Origin: Juglans regia
Taxonomy: Eukaryota > Streptophyta > Magnoliopsida > Fagales > Juglandaceae
NCBI RefSeq assembly: GCF_001411555.2
Contig: NC_049909.1
Span: forward strand, 13,202,686 to 13,266,685
DNA length: 64,000 nucleotides
Reading direction: 5' to 3'
A program made the translations under genes and the position numbers. This document shows positions 46,466 to 59,300 of the stretch, piece after piece (position 1 is the first letter of the stretch; each line of letters begins with the position of its first letter). Below the pieces are notes generated by a model, which had not been told where the DNA came from, ran no database searches, and saw only the letters and a program-made list of their open reading frames with translations.

Positions 46466-48837
46466 GTATGCATGTAAGGATAAGCGTCAGGATGATCAAG
46501 AATAATTATGCATGTGACAAACAATGAATGTTTAAGTAGATCAATTATATCTCAATATTGCAGCATGTTGTCTTTCTGGTATGGCATAAATTGCACTACT
46601 TGGCTACAAGTATAATTGCTCATAAAGGATCATTTTACCTAATTTCTTTCAAAAGTCCGTATTACTGGTAAGCACTCCATCCAATGTTTCCATATTTGTT
46701 TCTAATTAACTGTCTAGTGGAAAAAAAACTTTATAACATACAAGTGAAAAGATTGTAAATACCAATTTTCTACATAATTCGTATCTGAATGCTTCCACTC
46801 ACCTAGGAAAAGAAAAGATCACTTCACGTTGAATTTAAATAGATAGACTAACAAATGCAGCTATTAGAGAAATATATCCATAGGACAAATAGACACTTGC
46901 ATATTCTAGTTTTTTTTCCAACTTCCAAGGACAGATAGACATTTACATATTCTTTGTTATATTGGACAATCCAAACAGAAGTTAATGTTTTTAACTCACC
47001 AAAAAGATAACTCCAAAGCAAAATGAAAGTTCCATCATCCATGTGTGAGATCTGTCATTTCCTTTTTAAATGAAAAAGGCTATGTTTGCTATCTTTTTAA
47101 CAACCAATTCAGCTTCACAATTCTTGCTGCTTGTCAGTCTTTTAACCTTTCCTCTCAAAAAATCTTGGCCCATCTTTCCGTCATGCGTCAATCATGCGAA
47201 GAGTATAATAAACAGGGTCATAAGCATATATTACTAAAGAAGATTAGAACAAGACATAATTCAACGGTTCGAACAGGATGACCAGTCGACCAACATTGTG
47301 TGAACAAAACAAAAATGACATTTCTATCAGGAAAATAGATGGTAGAACTGATCAGAAGGTTCACTTGACGAAAAAGAAAAAGGCCTGCGATTAAGTTGAG
47401 GAAAAGGCCTGATGATTAAGCATGTTCCGGTTATGCATACTTCAAAAAAATGCAAACCAGGAAATTTACCCATTTTTCAAATTCCTCATGGTTTAGACAC
47501 AGGACCTAATAATTCAATTACATACTTCTCCATGCATTAGTAATACACTCTGTTTCTAAGCAATACAGTTATTTTAAGGATCATGAAAGATATCTTTATT
47601 TCCTAAATTACACAGCCTTGAGGGTCATTTACAGATGAATTTCTATTGCAAGTTCATTTTATACATGGGATCATAAAAACAATGAGATGCACTACTAGCT
47701 TTATCAAGATGAATGGCAACAACTCAGTATCTCAATGGCAGGCCACTTCTGTCACCACTTTCACTCGCATACTGATCAAATAATCCAGTATATGAAAGAA
47801 GACATCAAAATTCTTCACCTCTGTTGCTGTTAAACAATTATTCAAAAAAATAAAAGCAGCATATTCAATCTCGATCATGATAAGAAAACGATCACACAAG
47901 GACATTGCTCATGAGGAGAGATAATCCAGTGCAAAATTTTACAGCCTTGAGACTAAATTCATAAGTTCTATCGGCTATACAAATATCATGAATTTTAAAT
48001 AAAGCTTTTTTCTATTACTGCTAAGCAAGGTAAACCTCCAGGAAGATTTGAAAGCTGTTAGTCGTATTTTCTATGCAAGTAAGCATCAACTGTAAGTCTT
48101 TGGAAATTAGTAGATCATTTATAATATCCACAGCAACCATGTGGTCTCAACTTTCGATTTCAGTTCATGCTGATATTTCCTCTCTTCTTTCATGTGGACT
48201 GAGTTCTACATTGAGACTTTTTTAGGTAATGAAGTTTCAGTTTCTATTTGTGCTTTCAACAAACAGTAGTAAAAGAGCTCAATCAATCAACGAAAGCTAT
48301 CCACATGGAACTATGGAAGCATGATTATCTCAAAGAAACCACCCAAAGAGAAGCTTGCTACCATACTGTATAGAGATACATGGTTTTAAACCAAGCTCAA
48401 TTTGAGTGGTACCAGTAGAATTCTAACAGCATTTTGTTGGTATCAAAACTGCATTTATTATGGTGCACTAGTCATATTAATTTGCTACAATGCAATTCAT
48501 GGACAGTGGGGAACAATCCTACCTTTTAGATGGAAGATCAAAGATTCAAATGCGTGGAGTGCAGACATAAGACCAACGGAAGCAGTACAAAAATTAATCA
48601 TTGTGGACTAGAATTATATCGGGTTGATCTGCAAAGTTGTCCAACTCATGCAACAGACAGTGCATTCGGTGCTCTATTTAACACAAACATTACATTGTAC
48701 TACTACTCCCAAGTTGCATTGCCTTTTACAAGAAATCAAAAAAACAAAACAAAACAAAGTTATAATCTCCAATATCTGAGCAGGTAAGAGAGCAGCCGAA
48801 GAGACTAAGACCCAAAAAATGCATTTCCCATAATACC
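46466..48837. other. Intergenic region between SOBIR1 and the CENP-X gene
   Basis: It contains the 3' flank of SOBIR1. I see no gene, transposon or RNA gene; open frames are short and lack recognisable motifs. Confidence 0.5.
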
Positions 48838-49271
48838 TTAAAAATCCAAAAGTAACTGAGGGAGAATCCTCTCCAAGTGAGTTGCTTCAATTTTACTAAC
48901 ACCCTCTGCTTCAGCAATCGTAGCAGCACGCTGCACGGCCTCTACATCAAGGTAAAGTCTTCATCAGTAGCGTTCTAAAATTGAAATGCCAACTTAGCCA
49001 CATCTATGGCTTAAACAAAGTGTTAAGATCTCATTTTAGTTTGGTGAACCTGTGATAAAGATTCGGAGAAGTTCACAGCTCAGCTTGAGTGCATTTGCAT
49101 TAGCTGCATCAAGAAAGTTGAATACAAAAGAATGACATTTAAAATGATTTGGTAACCATTAAACCTACACGAATGCCAATCAAACAAAAATATCTATCCA
49201 TTATAAACACAAGAACCCATCAATAGGATACCATATGTCGGCCGATTCTTTTTCGATGCTCCTGCACCAAC
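48838..49271 (-). CDS. MHF2: CENP-X / MHF2 histone-fold protein, last three exons
   Basis: CENP-X (MHF2) forms a histone-fold complex with MHF1/CENP-S that supports the FANCM helicase in DNA repair and meiotic recombination control. Three exons on the - strand, 49271-49232, 49103-49050 and 48941-48838, join with matching phases and GT..AG borders. They encode 65 C-terminal residues: VGAGASKKNRPTY, then ANANALKLSCELLRIFITEAVQRAA, then TIAEAEGVSKIEATHLERILPQLLLDF and a stop. This is the conserved family end almost residue for residue as I recall it. The N-terminal half (first histone-fold helix) is missing; it should lie upstream of 49271, where the sequence runs into the 100-N gap at 49338. 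The exons are too short to stand out as open frames. Confidence 0.85.
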
Positions 49272-49337
49272 CTGCACCAACCAAACAGACACTCCACAGT
49301 TCAGCAGCATATAACAACATCACCGCAAGAACATAGC

Positions 49338-49437
49338 NNNNNNNNNNNNNNNNNNNNNNNNNNNNNNNNNNNNNNNNNNNNNNNNNNNNNNNNNNNNNNN
49401 NNNNNNNNNNNNNNNNNNNNNNNNNNNNNNNNNNNNN
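49338..49437. other. Assembly gap (100 N)
   Basis: Exactly 100 unknown bases, the usual size for a gap of unknown length. It separates the CENP-X exons from the FAR1-like exon, so order and distance across it are unreliable. Confidence 0.99.
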
Positions 49438-49600
49438 CGCTTGTAATAGGCCATAAGCTCTTTATCAGTGGCAAACTCCATATCAGGTTTTGGCTCCTCA
49501 ACTCCTTCATCATTCGATACTTCATTAGTCCCCTCGACCTCAGTCCCCTCAGCCTCAATTCCCTTGGCCCCTCCCTCTTTACATACATCCGATGAATTTT
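49438..49600 (-). CDS. FAR1/FHY3-like exon, partial
   Basis: After an AG at 49602-49601 the - strand frame reads ENSSDVCKEGGAKGIEAEG..., then EEPKPDMEFATDKELMAYYKR, and runs into the gap. The P-x-x-GMEF-x-x-x-x-E-x-x-x-x-YY pattern is the start of the FAR1 DNA-binding domain, a zinc-finger domain derived from MULE transposases and used by the light-signalling regulators FHY3 and FAR1. The usual Gly before Met is Asp here. Only the first part of the domain is visible. Whether it is a host FRS gene, a MULE remnant or a pseudogene cannot be decided. The tandem array just upstream carries short frames in the same orientation. Confidence 0.7.
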
Positions 49601-49689
49601 CTAAAAATGAAAATGCATGATTTGGATTAGCATTTATATTATATATATACACTAAATGTTTACTCAACGGGTTAAAATGTAATACCATT

Positions 49690-50700
49690 ACTCATATTTT
49701 GAAATCAGTCCGACTCCTCCGCATTACTTGACAAAGGGTTGAGTATTGTTGGTCCAAAAGGTGGTATTGATGGGGTTGTAATTAGGCACGGGGTTAGAAA
49801 GACTCAAATGCATGAAAGAAAAAAAATATATTTTAAAAGGTCAAAGTGAATTTACTAGGATAATATTTTGAACTCGGCCCGACTCCTCTGCATTACTCGA
49901 TGGAGGATAGAGCATCATTGGTCCAAAATGTGGCATTGATGGGGCTGTAATTAGACACGAGGTTAGAACGAGCCAAATGCATGAAAGAAAATATATATAT
50001 ATATATATATAGTTTGAAAGTTCAAAAGGAATTTACCAAGATAATATTTTGAACTCGGCCCGACTTCTCCGCATTACTCAACGAAGGGTTGAGCATCGTT
50101 GGTCCAAAAGGTTGCATTGATGGAGCTGTAATTTGATACAGTGTTAGAATGAGCCAAATGCATGAAAGAAAAAAATATATATATTTTGAAAGTTCGAAAG
50201 GAATTTATGATGATAATATTTTGAACTCATCCCAACTCCTTCGCATTACTCGACGGAGGATAGGGCATCGTTGGTCTAAAATGTGGCATTGATGGGGGCT
50301 GTAATTAGGCACGAGGTTAGAACGAGCCAAATGCATGAATGAATATATATATATATATATATATAATATATATATTGAAAGCTTGAAAGGAATTTTACTA
50401 GGATGATATTTTGAAATCGGCCCAACTCTTCTGCATCACTCGATGAAGGGTTGAGCATTGTTGGTCCAAAAGGTGGCATTGATGGGGGCTGTAATTTGAT
50501 ACGGTGTTAGAACGAGCCAAATACATGAAAGAAAAAAATATATATTATGAAAGTTCGAAAGGAATTTACGAGGATAATATTTTAAACTCGTCCCGACTCC
50601 TCCGCATTACTCGACGGAGGATAGAGCATCGTTGGTCCCAAATGTGACATTGATGGGGGCTGTAATTAGGCACGAGGTTAAAACGACTCAAATGCACATC
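49690..50700. repeat. Tandem array of six units of about 175 bp, two alternating types
   Basis: Units begin at about 49690, 49865, 50045, 50220, 50405 and 50580. Each contains 'ttggtcc(a)aaa', 'cattgatggggctgtaatt' and a 'gagccaaatgcatgaaag'-type end followed by a TA run. Units 1, 3, 5 carry 'gaagggttgagcat..ggtccaaaaggt' and units 2, 4, 6 carry 'ggaggatagagcatc..gtccaaaatgt', so the real period is a dimer of about 355 bp. Confidence 0.9.
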
Positions 50701-53222
50701 CTTAATTTTTTTCTAAAAAGCTTATAAGGAAATCTACTTGGCTATCCCATGCGTATGTATATATAAATGGTGGGTAGTATGAATTTCCTGGACCACAATA
50801 TCTCTATAATACCCAAATAAAAATTCATTAACTAATTGGAAATATCAAACACATGGACATTTCTAAATGACCAATGTGTATCATACATGTGCCGGTGGGA
50901 TTGATGTAGAAGGCCTAGGTAGGCTTTCATCTTTCTCTTTATCCATCATGTTATTTCAACTAAGTCATAATGAAGTTTTAGAAATCCAGATAACAGGAAA
51001 TATTAAAACTGATTATTTCACCACTAGTAAATTTAAATCATGTACACTTAAAAAAGATTGACAGTTAAATAATACTTGTATCTCATTTGATATGAAGTAG
51101 ACATAGGAATCTCCATTAAGCCTTGAATATTCTTGAATATTATCACTAACGACGCAAATACCATGTACAAATCTGCTTGTCATTCGCTTTTTCCAAGTTT
51201 TGACATAAAAATCCAGCCCACATGATCACTTCATTTAAACCAAAAACTCAGGTAGACTAGAACTGTCGTGTACCCAACAACTAATAAAGCATTAAATATC
51301 GTTAGACTAGAACAAACCCACCAAACCTCAAGTAGAATAACATAAGCTCAAATAAGGATTCTTCAAATTAAACAAAAAAAATAAAAAATCAATTCAAAAA
51401 CATACAGAGGACATAAAAAAAAGGTTCAAACATGAACCAAAACCATCTCAATAAACAGTTCAAAGCTACCAACATCCCCACCCAATCCTTCTATATATAT
51501 AGAGACCTACCAAAAAAATTACATTGCTTTCTATAGGAAACCCAAACAAAGAGGATAGACAAAAATCTGTCATTACTTCTATGCAAACAAACACAAACAC
51601 TTGGAAGAAAGATCCTATAAAATAACTCTAGAAATAACCCAACGCGAGTGAGATGCGAGCGAGATGGTGACTCGGGGAGAGAGAGAAATGTCACATGTGA
51701 GCGAGATGGTGGTGGACGATCGGAGTTTTTTTGGCCAGTCGACATGGGCGGCGGCACAACACTGTGACAGGATGAATGAGACACAGAAGAAAGGTGGGAG
51801 AGGGCGACGCGGGGAGAGGAACAATTCGAATTTGCTTGCGGAGGAAGACAACTCGCACAATAAAATGTTCGTTTTACTTGAAGAAGGGGGGGAAAAAAAT
51901 CCACGTCACTCCGTGTGTGGTGTTGGAGAAGTGAAGGCAAATGTATAACTTAACTCTTTGTACAATGAGCTAGTTGTATTCCATTTTTTGCTTTTATCCA
52001 AATTACATATTTATTTTATTTTATGATTTGATTTGTATACCATGCATATATATATATAGTAAATTACTATATATATATTGTTAAATAGATAAGAAAGTTT
52101 AAAAATTGTTTAATAAATTCTTTTTACAGTAATCTTTTTCTAATTTTTTTTTTTTTTTTGTGTTTTTTATATTTCATAATAAGCTAAGTAAATGATTGAA
52201 CTAAAGAAGTATTGGATTGAAATTGAATTTTTTGTTTTAATTTTGTGAAACTCAGATAACCAAACATGACTTGATTTCTCACCAAGGAAAGTGACTTTCA
52301 TTAATTGGATTTGGTGCATCCCCAACTGAATCATGTACGGACATTTTGTCTCTTAAATGCTTATGTTGATATTGATATTACATTTTTTTTTTTATCTTAT
52401 TATAGAATAATAAAATTATTTTATTAACTTTTAATTAAATAAGATATAGATGATAGTACAATATATATTGATATTGATATAATATTTAAGTTTTATTATA
52501 CGTAAATCGGTGTGTTAACACACTACTTATAATAAAATCCATTATAACTTAAAAAAAACATCATTAATTTTGTAGCATACTTGAAATTTTTTACATTAGC
52601 GATACTCCGAATGTAAAAAGAATAAGACCTATAAATAAATTCTCTCAATAATAAATAATGTCAAATACAAAATAAACAATACAAGATCCACGTGATCTCC
52701 ATTCCCAATAAATTACGTGCAAATTTTGAAACTTTATAATCTTAAAATATTTAATTTTTAAATCAAATATTAAGAAAAATATTTTGAATTTCGAATTTGA
52801 TATTCAAAAAATGTTTTGAATGAGATTTTTTTTTTATACTGAATGATTTAAAAAATATTTTTTAATGATGTTATGAATTTTTTTTTAAAATATTTATGAT
52901 GATTAAAAAAATATATAAAAAAAAAAATTACATTACTCAAGATATTTTTTAGATTTTAAATTCGAAACAGTAGTAGTATTCAAATATTAATCGAAGATCC
53001 ACGTCATCTCGAACATATCTCTAAATTTCTAATTATTAAAAACATTTTGGCAGTTGAGAAGTGGTTGATAAGAAATAAATGTACTTGAGTAATTAATGAG
53101 CAGTGGATAAACGACACGCTCGAGAGGGTATCTGTATGATTGAATTTCGTTCATCAAGTTCGTCCATATATCAGTGAGTGACTTCCAACTGCACAGTGAG
53201 ATCTATATAGCGGTTTTGGAAA
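50701..53222. other. Non-coding intergenic stretch
   Basis: No gene supported. A 94-149 codon open frame on either strand at about 51490-51950 has no recognisable domain and sits in GA-rich sequence resembling decayed LTR DNA. (TA)n occurs at about 52048-52078. Confidence 0.45.
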
Positions 53223-53327
53223 ATGCCGGCGGTTCCATCCATCATTTTCCGCAGCCCGGCCGGCGGGATTTGCAGTATATCAAAGCGGCAATTTTGGAAG
53301 ACAAACCATCCATCTTTCCCTCGTAAC
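53223..53327 (+). CDS. Possible first exon with presequence-like N-terminus
   Basis: An ATG at 53223 opens 35 codons (MPAVPSIIFRSPAGGICSIS...RNV-type) ending in AAC followed by a perfect GTAAGT donor. The peptide is rich in Ser, Pro, Arg and basic residues with almost no acids, like an organelle targeting presequence. CTATATAG at 53207-53214 precedes it too closely to be its TATA box. The local sequence is markedly more GC-rich than its surroundings. If real, the next exon would lie beyond the CACTA element that begins 530 bp downstream, that is, outside the window. No homologue recognised. Confidence 0.35.
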
Positions 53328-53855
53328 GTAAGTACGTATATTATTATATATTAATAATTAATTAATGTCTTTCGTTTTTGCATATCAATTTTCTTAATTC
53401 GTCTGCATGATCAATGTGTTGCAAAGCTCATCTTTATACCAGAAAACACTGTATACGCAAAACACACCACTTCTCTTTTCACTCGAGATTTTGTACGAAC
53501 CAAAGATCGGATGAGTTTGTTAAAATATGAACAATCATCTCAAATAATATATGCACAATCTTACGAGACTACATCTATGATGAAAACTCGGCGATTTAAT
53601 CAGTTTTATATACGAAAATTTTCAAAAATACGGTACACAAGACCGAGATTTACTTCGCAACTGTGGGTCCGAAAAATATTGCCTTGAAGAGATTCCCGAC
53701 ATAAAAATATATATATCTGCAAAATAATTTTTTTTAAAGTTTTTCTTAAACATTTTTATTTGTTGAAAAAAAAGTAAAAAATATAAATTCACTAATGATT
53801 AATTCCTTAACAATAATAATAAAAAAAATCAGATCTTTTGATGGTGAAATTTACT
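53328..53855. other. AT-rich stretch left of the CACTA element
   Basis: Non-coding; might be the first intron of the putative gene at 53223. Nothing else recognised. Confidence 0.4.
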
Positions 53856-54100
53856 CACTACAACAGAATGTGTGTTTTGTGACAGAGGAAACTGTCACAA
53901 AAAAATGGCAAACCGTCACTAAACATATTTGGTGACGGTTTGAAACCGTCACCATGACCGTCACCTAAAGTGCGTCACAGAAAACATTTGGTGACGGTTT
54001 ACTGTTCAATCGTCACAAAAAATATTTTTAGTGACGGTTGGAAGTGTTCCGTTCGGTACAACGTTCGAACGTTCCTTTTTTTGTGACGGTTATGAACTGT
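53856..54100. repeat. CACTA terminus and GTGACGG subterminal repeats
   Basis: The terminal CACTACAACAG is followed by at least eight copies of GTGACGGT or its complement ACCGTCAC, partly paired as inverted repeats (GGTGACGGTTT / AAACCGTCACC). Such subterminal repeats are usually the binding sites of the element's TNPA-type protein. Confidence 0.85.
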
Positions 54101-54475
54101 CACAGAAAATCACGTTCGGACGTAAAATCAAACGTTCGGACGTTATACCCGACCGATTGGCGTTCGAATGAGAGAAGTTGACGTTTGTTGGATATCGTTC
54201 GAACGTATCATATTTACGTTCTAATGTCAATGCGTCCGAACGTTAATTACAATAAACGTTCGAATATTTGTTCGAACGTAAACGTAAATGTTCAAACGTA
54301 GCGCGTTTAATGTTCGGACGTTATTTCGAATGTAAACGAAGGAGCGTCCGAATGCAAGTTCTTTGTTCGAACGTTAGTCGGTTTAACGTTCGAACGATTC
54401 AATTGTATTTACGTTCGAACGTTTGTTATAGTGTGAACCAACGTTCGAACGATTTTTATTTACATTCGAACGTAC
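54040..54475. repeat. Cluster of ACGTTCGAACGT-type palindromic motifs
   Basis: More than a dozen perfect or near copies of GTTCGAACGT occur, with variants such as GTTCGGACGT, in both orientations, spaced about 20-40 bp apart. Confidence 0.88.
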
Positions 54476-54612
54476 AGATCAGAAATTCTATTTTAATAAA
54501 ATTTAAAAACAAAATACCAATTGTATCATATTACATACCCAATTAACAAGTAACAATGTCTTATAAAAGTACAAAATTAGATATTAAAACTAGTCAGAAA
54601 TATTGATAAAAT

Positions 54613-56298
54613 TTATTTCTTCTTTTTCCCTCGCCCATGGGGATTCTGTTGCAACGACATAACACGCTCCATTTGCACCATCATCTCTCGTTGCACTTGC
54701 TCTTGCACTTCACTGCGTATTCTTTCCTCCTGGTCTCTCTGTTGGTCCTGCAAACGCGTCTCTAAATGAGACTGTCGTTCTAAGAGAGACTCTAACTCTT
54801 GCTGTCTCGACCTCATATACTCATTCTCACGCCGTGCAGCTTCTAAATCTGCTGTAAGATTATTAATTTGTGAAGCCGATAAGGTTGAGGAGGATGAACA
54901 TTTATGCTTGATAGATAGTCCCAAACCTCTTGCCATACTAGACTGCGGCCCGAGCACTTGGGTGAATATGTCTATGTCACTAGGAGAGGATTCCGCAGAA
55001 GTCGACTGCATCTCCAACATTTTGCTCTGCAATTTAAAAGGTAATGATCGTAAATAATTAGTAACGTATTAAAAGAAATAGAAATAAGAAATAAACTATT
55101 AAAATGTTCTATAAAAAATTTATTTAACAAAATTAACACTGCTTACATAATTATCTGCAGCGACAGGATCCATCCACTCACTATGCTCATTAATGTGAGC
55201 AGCAGCATAGACATGAATGAGAGAAAAGTTTTAAGGATCATCACGTTTCTAACAAAGCGACAATATTAGCAATTTTAAAAAGATAATGTTAGTACTTATC
55301 AGAAAGAATATCAGGAAAATAAATGAATTTTATAATTTTTTAATTACCATTTTTTCAGCAAGACGGTGGAATGACCTTGAACAGGCACGATGGTGGACAG
55401 TCAGAACGGATCTATTCTGTGCATTTGTAGAACTCAAGTGCTACAAAATATATTAAAAATGTTAATTGTAATATGTATACATATAATGTATAAAACGAAT
55501 ATGAATGTAAATAATTAAAAGATATAAATGTAAAATACCTGATAATCTGGAGATGCGAAAAGATCACAACACTTTCTCCAATCATCTAACTTCATCTGCT
55601 GAAAAGGAGACTGCGCAGCCTCTTCCAACGTCTCAAACTTCTTGAAGTGGTCATGACATCGTCCTTTGTGACGTCGGAATAGTGTAGCCATCAACTCATT
55701 CACGGTTCTTAAATCCTCGCTACGGCCAAAGTCGAGGTCGAATTCATCCTAACAAGGGAATCAGGTAAAAAATATAATATATTAATCTAAGTGAAAAAAA
55801 TGTACTGAAAAGTAAACTCACCAACACACGACTTCGAATGTGCTCCTTAATCTCATTCGGAACATCTCGCCATGAGCGCACATAAAATGGAGCATAAGCT
55901 TGAACTACTGTGCCAATATAGGAGGAAAGCGCTGCTGCACTATCATCCACTCCTCCAGTGGAATTATCAGGAATTGTGATCTTCAGTTTACCGTGCCTTC
56001 TATTTTTTTCAAGAGAGATTCCACGTGTATAGCCACGACCGCGACGTGCAGATGCATGAACTACATGATAATAATAGATATACTATAATTATAATTATAT
56101 AGTTATTGAGAAAAAAGTATTAACTATATATATAATTATCAACGACAATATTTCCTTACTGGTAGGTGTCGACTGGCTGTTGTTCTCTTCTGTGTTAGCT
56201 TGATCTTCAGGAATGGATTCCTCGAGTGGGGAGTCCTCAATGGATTCAGGACTTGGACTTGGCGGAGGCACATTTCTTCGTTGTCGTTTTGGCGGCAT
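54613..56298 (-). pseudogene. TNPA-like second CACTA protein (six exons, one stop)
   Basis: Exons on the - strand: 56298-56160, 56060-55822, 55748-55539, 55440-55348, 55249-55147, 55026-54613. GT..AG borders and phases fit throughout. The protein starts MPPKRQRRNVPPPSPSPES and carries a basic GRGYTRG segment. The middle (SWRDVPNEIKEHI; FRRHKGRCHDHF; SVLTVHHRACSRSFHRLAEKM; AHINEHSEWMD) resembles the plant transposase_24-type family found in CACTA elements, and a C-terminal coiled coil (LEAARRENEYMRSRQQELESLLERQ) ends in a GRGKKKK tail. The family probably binds subterminal repeats and assists Tnp2. One in-frame TAA (55233-55231, exon 5) interrupts it. Confidence 0.8.
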
Positions 56299-56399
56299 TC
56301 TTTAAAATAATTAATTATATCAAAGAAAATTAATTAGAAGAAATTATGAAAATTTAAGATATTTTATAGTCACCTATATAAATAAAATATTTAGTACTT

Positions 56400-59300
56400 T
56401 TATTCTTCAGATGAATTTTCCATGCTTGTTTCAGAATCTCCATCAATAACATCTTCATCATCATCATGCACCTCTTCTTCATCATCTTTATCCACCTCCT
56501 GCCCGGATTCTGATTCGTATTCATCTTCTGACTCGTCTTCTTCATCTTCCTCCAAACTGACTTGAATTGAATGATCATTTAATACAGACGGGTCGAGATG
56601 TACGGGTGGGACATCATCTCTACACAAGGGGAGCAACTCGAGTGCACCGAGGTCAACAAACAAGTTAATACCCTCTCCATCTTCCTGGTATGCCTCAACA
56701 ATCGGATTGTCATCTTCATCTCCACTATTCTCGTAATCTGCACTCGTTCCTGCTTCATATATATTTCGAGGAACAAATTTTTGTACGACTCGCCAAGTTA
56801 TCTCCCCACTATCTTCATCAGCACTTTTCATTGGATCAATCAAGTAATAGACTTGGGTAGCTTGACAAGCCAATACGAATGGATCATCTTCGTACCATTT
56901 AGATGCAGTATTGACACTCGTAAAGTGATTATCCCTATGTATCGAAACCCGACCACCGCCTAGATCCCACCAATCACATTTGAAGACATATGTTACAGAC
57001 CCACCCAGATATTTCAATCCGATAATATCACGTATGACACCATAATAGTCAATATCATCTGTTCCATGACTCCCCTCGACCAACACACCACAGTTTTGAG
57101 TCTTTCTATTACGTTCACGGTCCAAAGTATGGAATCTATAACCTCGAACCGTGCATGCAGTATATCGAAGTGCTCTATTTGAGGGACCACGGGCCAATGC
57201 ATACAATTCAGAAGAAATTGATCCGGGATCACGAGCACGTTGTTCCAAAATCTAAAAATTGAAATAGTATATATTTATTATTTTATTATCCAGAGTTAAA
57301 AATTTCACAATATAACATATATATAATTTTAGTTCATACACGTTCTTCAAACCATCCGGGAAATTCTTCCTCGTGTCTTGCCTCTATATTTTCTACGCCT
57401 TCCGTTCTAAGTTTGTCCATGTGGTCACTGTTATAACATGTTGCAAAAGAAGTATATTTTGAGCACAACAATTCTAATTAATTTAAAGAAAACTATAATT
57501 ATTCAAATAAATTAAATGACATACCTAAGATAATCATCAATCTCTCGGCAGTTATTTAGCACATACCACCGAACCTTACCCAACTCTCCATCAATTAAAT
57601 CGTAACCTGTTTGTGCACCCAAGGGTCGTACATTCTGGGAAAACACTGATAGCTCACGAGGAGGCGGAGTAGCAAGATCAGCATTTCGCTCTTGACGACT
57701 AAATCGTGTCTCAACACCACGAAGATATAGAGAGCAAAATGTTAACCATTCATCATGTATATAAGCCTCTGCTATTGAACCCTCAGCTTTGGCTTTATTC
57801 CCAACAGTGCGCTTCAATCGACCCAAATATCTTTCAACTGGATACATCCAACGGAACTGCACCGGTCCACCCAGAAGTACCTCTCGCGGTAAATGTATTG
57901 CTAAATGGACCATGACATCAAAAAATGATGGTGGAAAGATCTGCTCGAATTTACATAGTATAGTAGCAATGTCTTCTTCCAATTTCGACAACACATCTCG
58001 ATTTACTACCCGAGCGCACAAATCCTTGAAAAACATACATAGTTCAGATATGGCGACACGTACATTAGATGTCAGCTTCCCACGAATTCCCACAGGTAAT
58101 AACTTCTGCAAAAATACGTGACAATCATGACTTTTCAATCCATTGATTTTCCAATCATCAGGACTCACGCATCTACCAATATTTGAAGCATAACCATCTG
58201 GCAACTTCACACCTTGCAACCATTTACAGAAATCAATCCTCTCCTCCCTCGTCATCGTAAAACATGCATGCGGCATGACCACCCTGTTGCCTTCCACCCG
58301 CAAATGCAGATTATGTTTAATTCTCATTCTCTCAAGATCTTTCCTCGTCTTGATCGTGTCTTTCGTCTTTTTGTTAATACTCATCAATGTACCCAGTATA
58401 TTATCACAAATATTCTTCTCTATGTGCATTACATCCAAACTATGTCGCAACTTGCATGACGACCAATACGGCAAATCAAAAAAAATACTACGCTTTGTCC
58501 AATTCAATTCTGATACGGCTCGTTTTCTCTTGTTCTTTCCCCGACCTTTGCCAAAATTGTTCGCTCTAACATGTTGCAGTTGTTCCACTATCTCTTCTCC
58601 AGACAACTCTTTTGGTGCAATCCTATCCTCTACTCTCCCATCAAACTTGGCACATTCTCTTCTCCATGCATGATTTGCTGGTAAATAACGTCGATGACCC
58701 ATGAAACACAACTTCTGAGAAAATTTTAGCCACTCACTAGCAGTTTCTTTATTACACGTCGGACACGCTAACTTCCCTTTCGTACTCCAGCCGGAAAGAT
58801 TCCCATACGCCGGAAAATCATTTATGGTCCACATTACCGCAGCATGCATCTGAAAAGATGTCGACTTAGATGCATCATAAGTTCTAACCCCTGTTTCCCA
58901 TAACTCTTTCAGCTCTTCAATCAACGGCTGCATGAATACGTCAATATCATTTCCAGGTGATCTAGGGCCAGGGATGAGTAAAGTTAACAAAAAGTTTGGC
59001 GCCTTCATGCACCTCCATGGTGGAAGATTGTACGGAATCAATACCACGGGCCAAGTGCTATAACTTGTACTCATATTCCCAAAAGGGTTGAATCCATCGG
59101 TTGTGAGTCCCAGGCGCACGTTCCGAGCTTCTAACCCGAACTCTGGATACTGATTATCGAAAGACTGCCACGCAAGTGAATCAGCTGGATGCCTCATATA
59201 CCCGTCATTCTTAACTCTTTTCTCTTCGTGCCACCTCATATCATGAGCTGTTTTCTTACACATATATAGTCTTTGCAACCTAGGTTTCAAGGAAAAATAC

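Noticed and set aside
48402..48787. Short + strand frames between SOBIR1 and CENP-X
   Set aside because: No motif, no splice context; they are in the 3' flank of the CENP-X gene on the other strand.
49690..50700. CRISPR-like array
   Set aside because: Eukaryotic context, units of about 175 bp with no short repeat/unique spacer pattern; it is an ordinary tandem array.
51491..51948. Overlapping 149-codon (-) and 94-codon (+) open frames
   Set aside because: Ser/Pro/Cys-rich or Glu/Arg-rich shadow frames in GA-rich DNA, with no domain, splice context or conserved motif.
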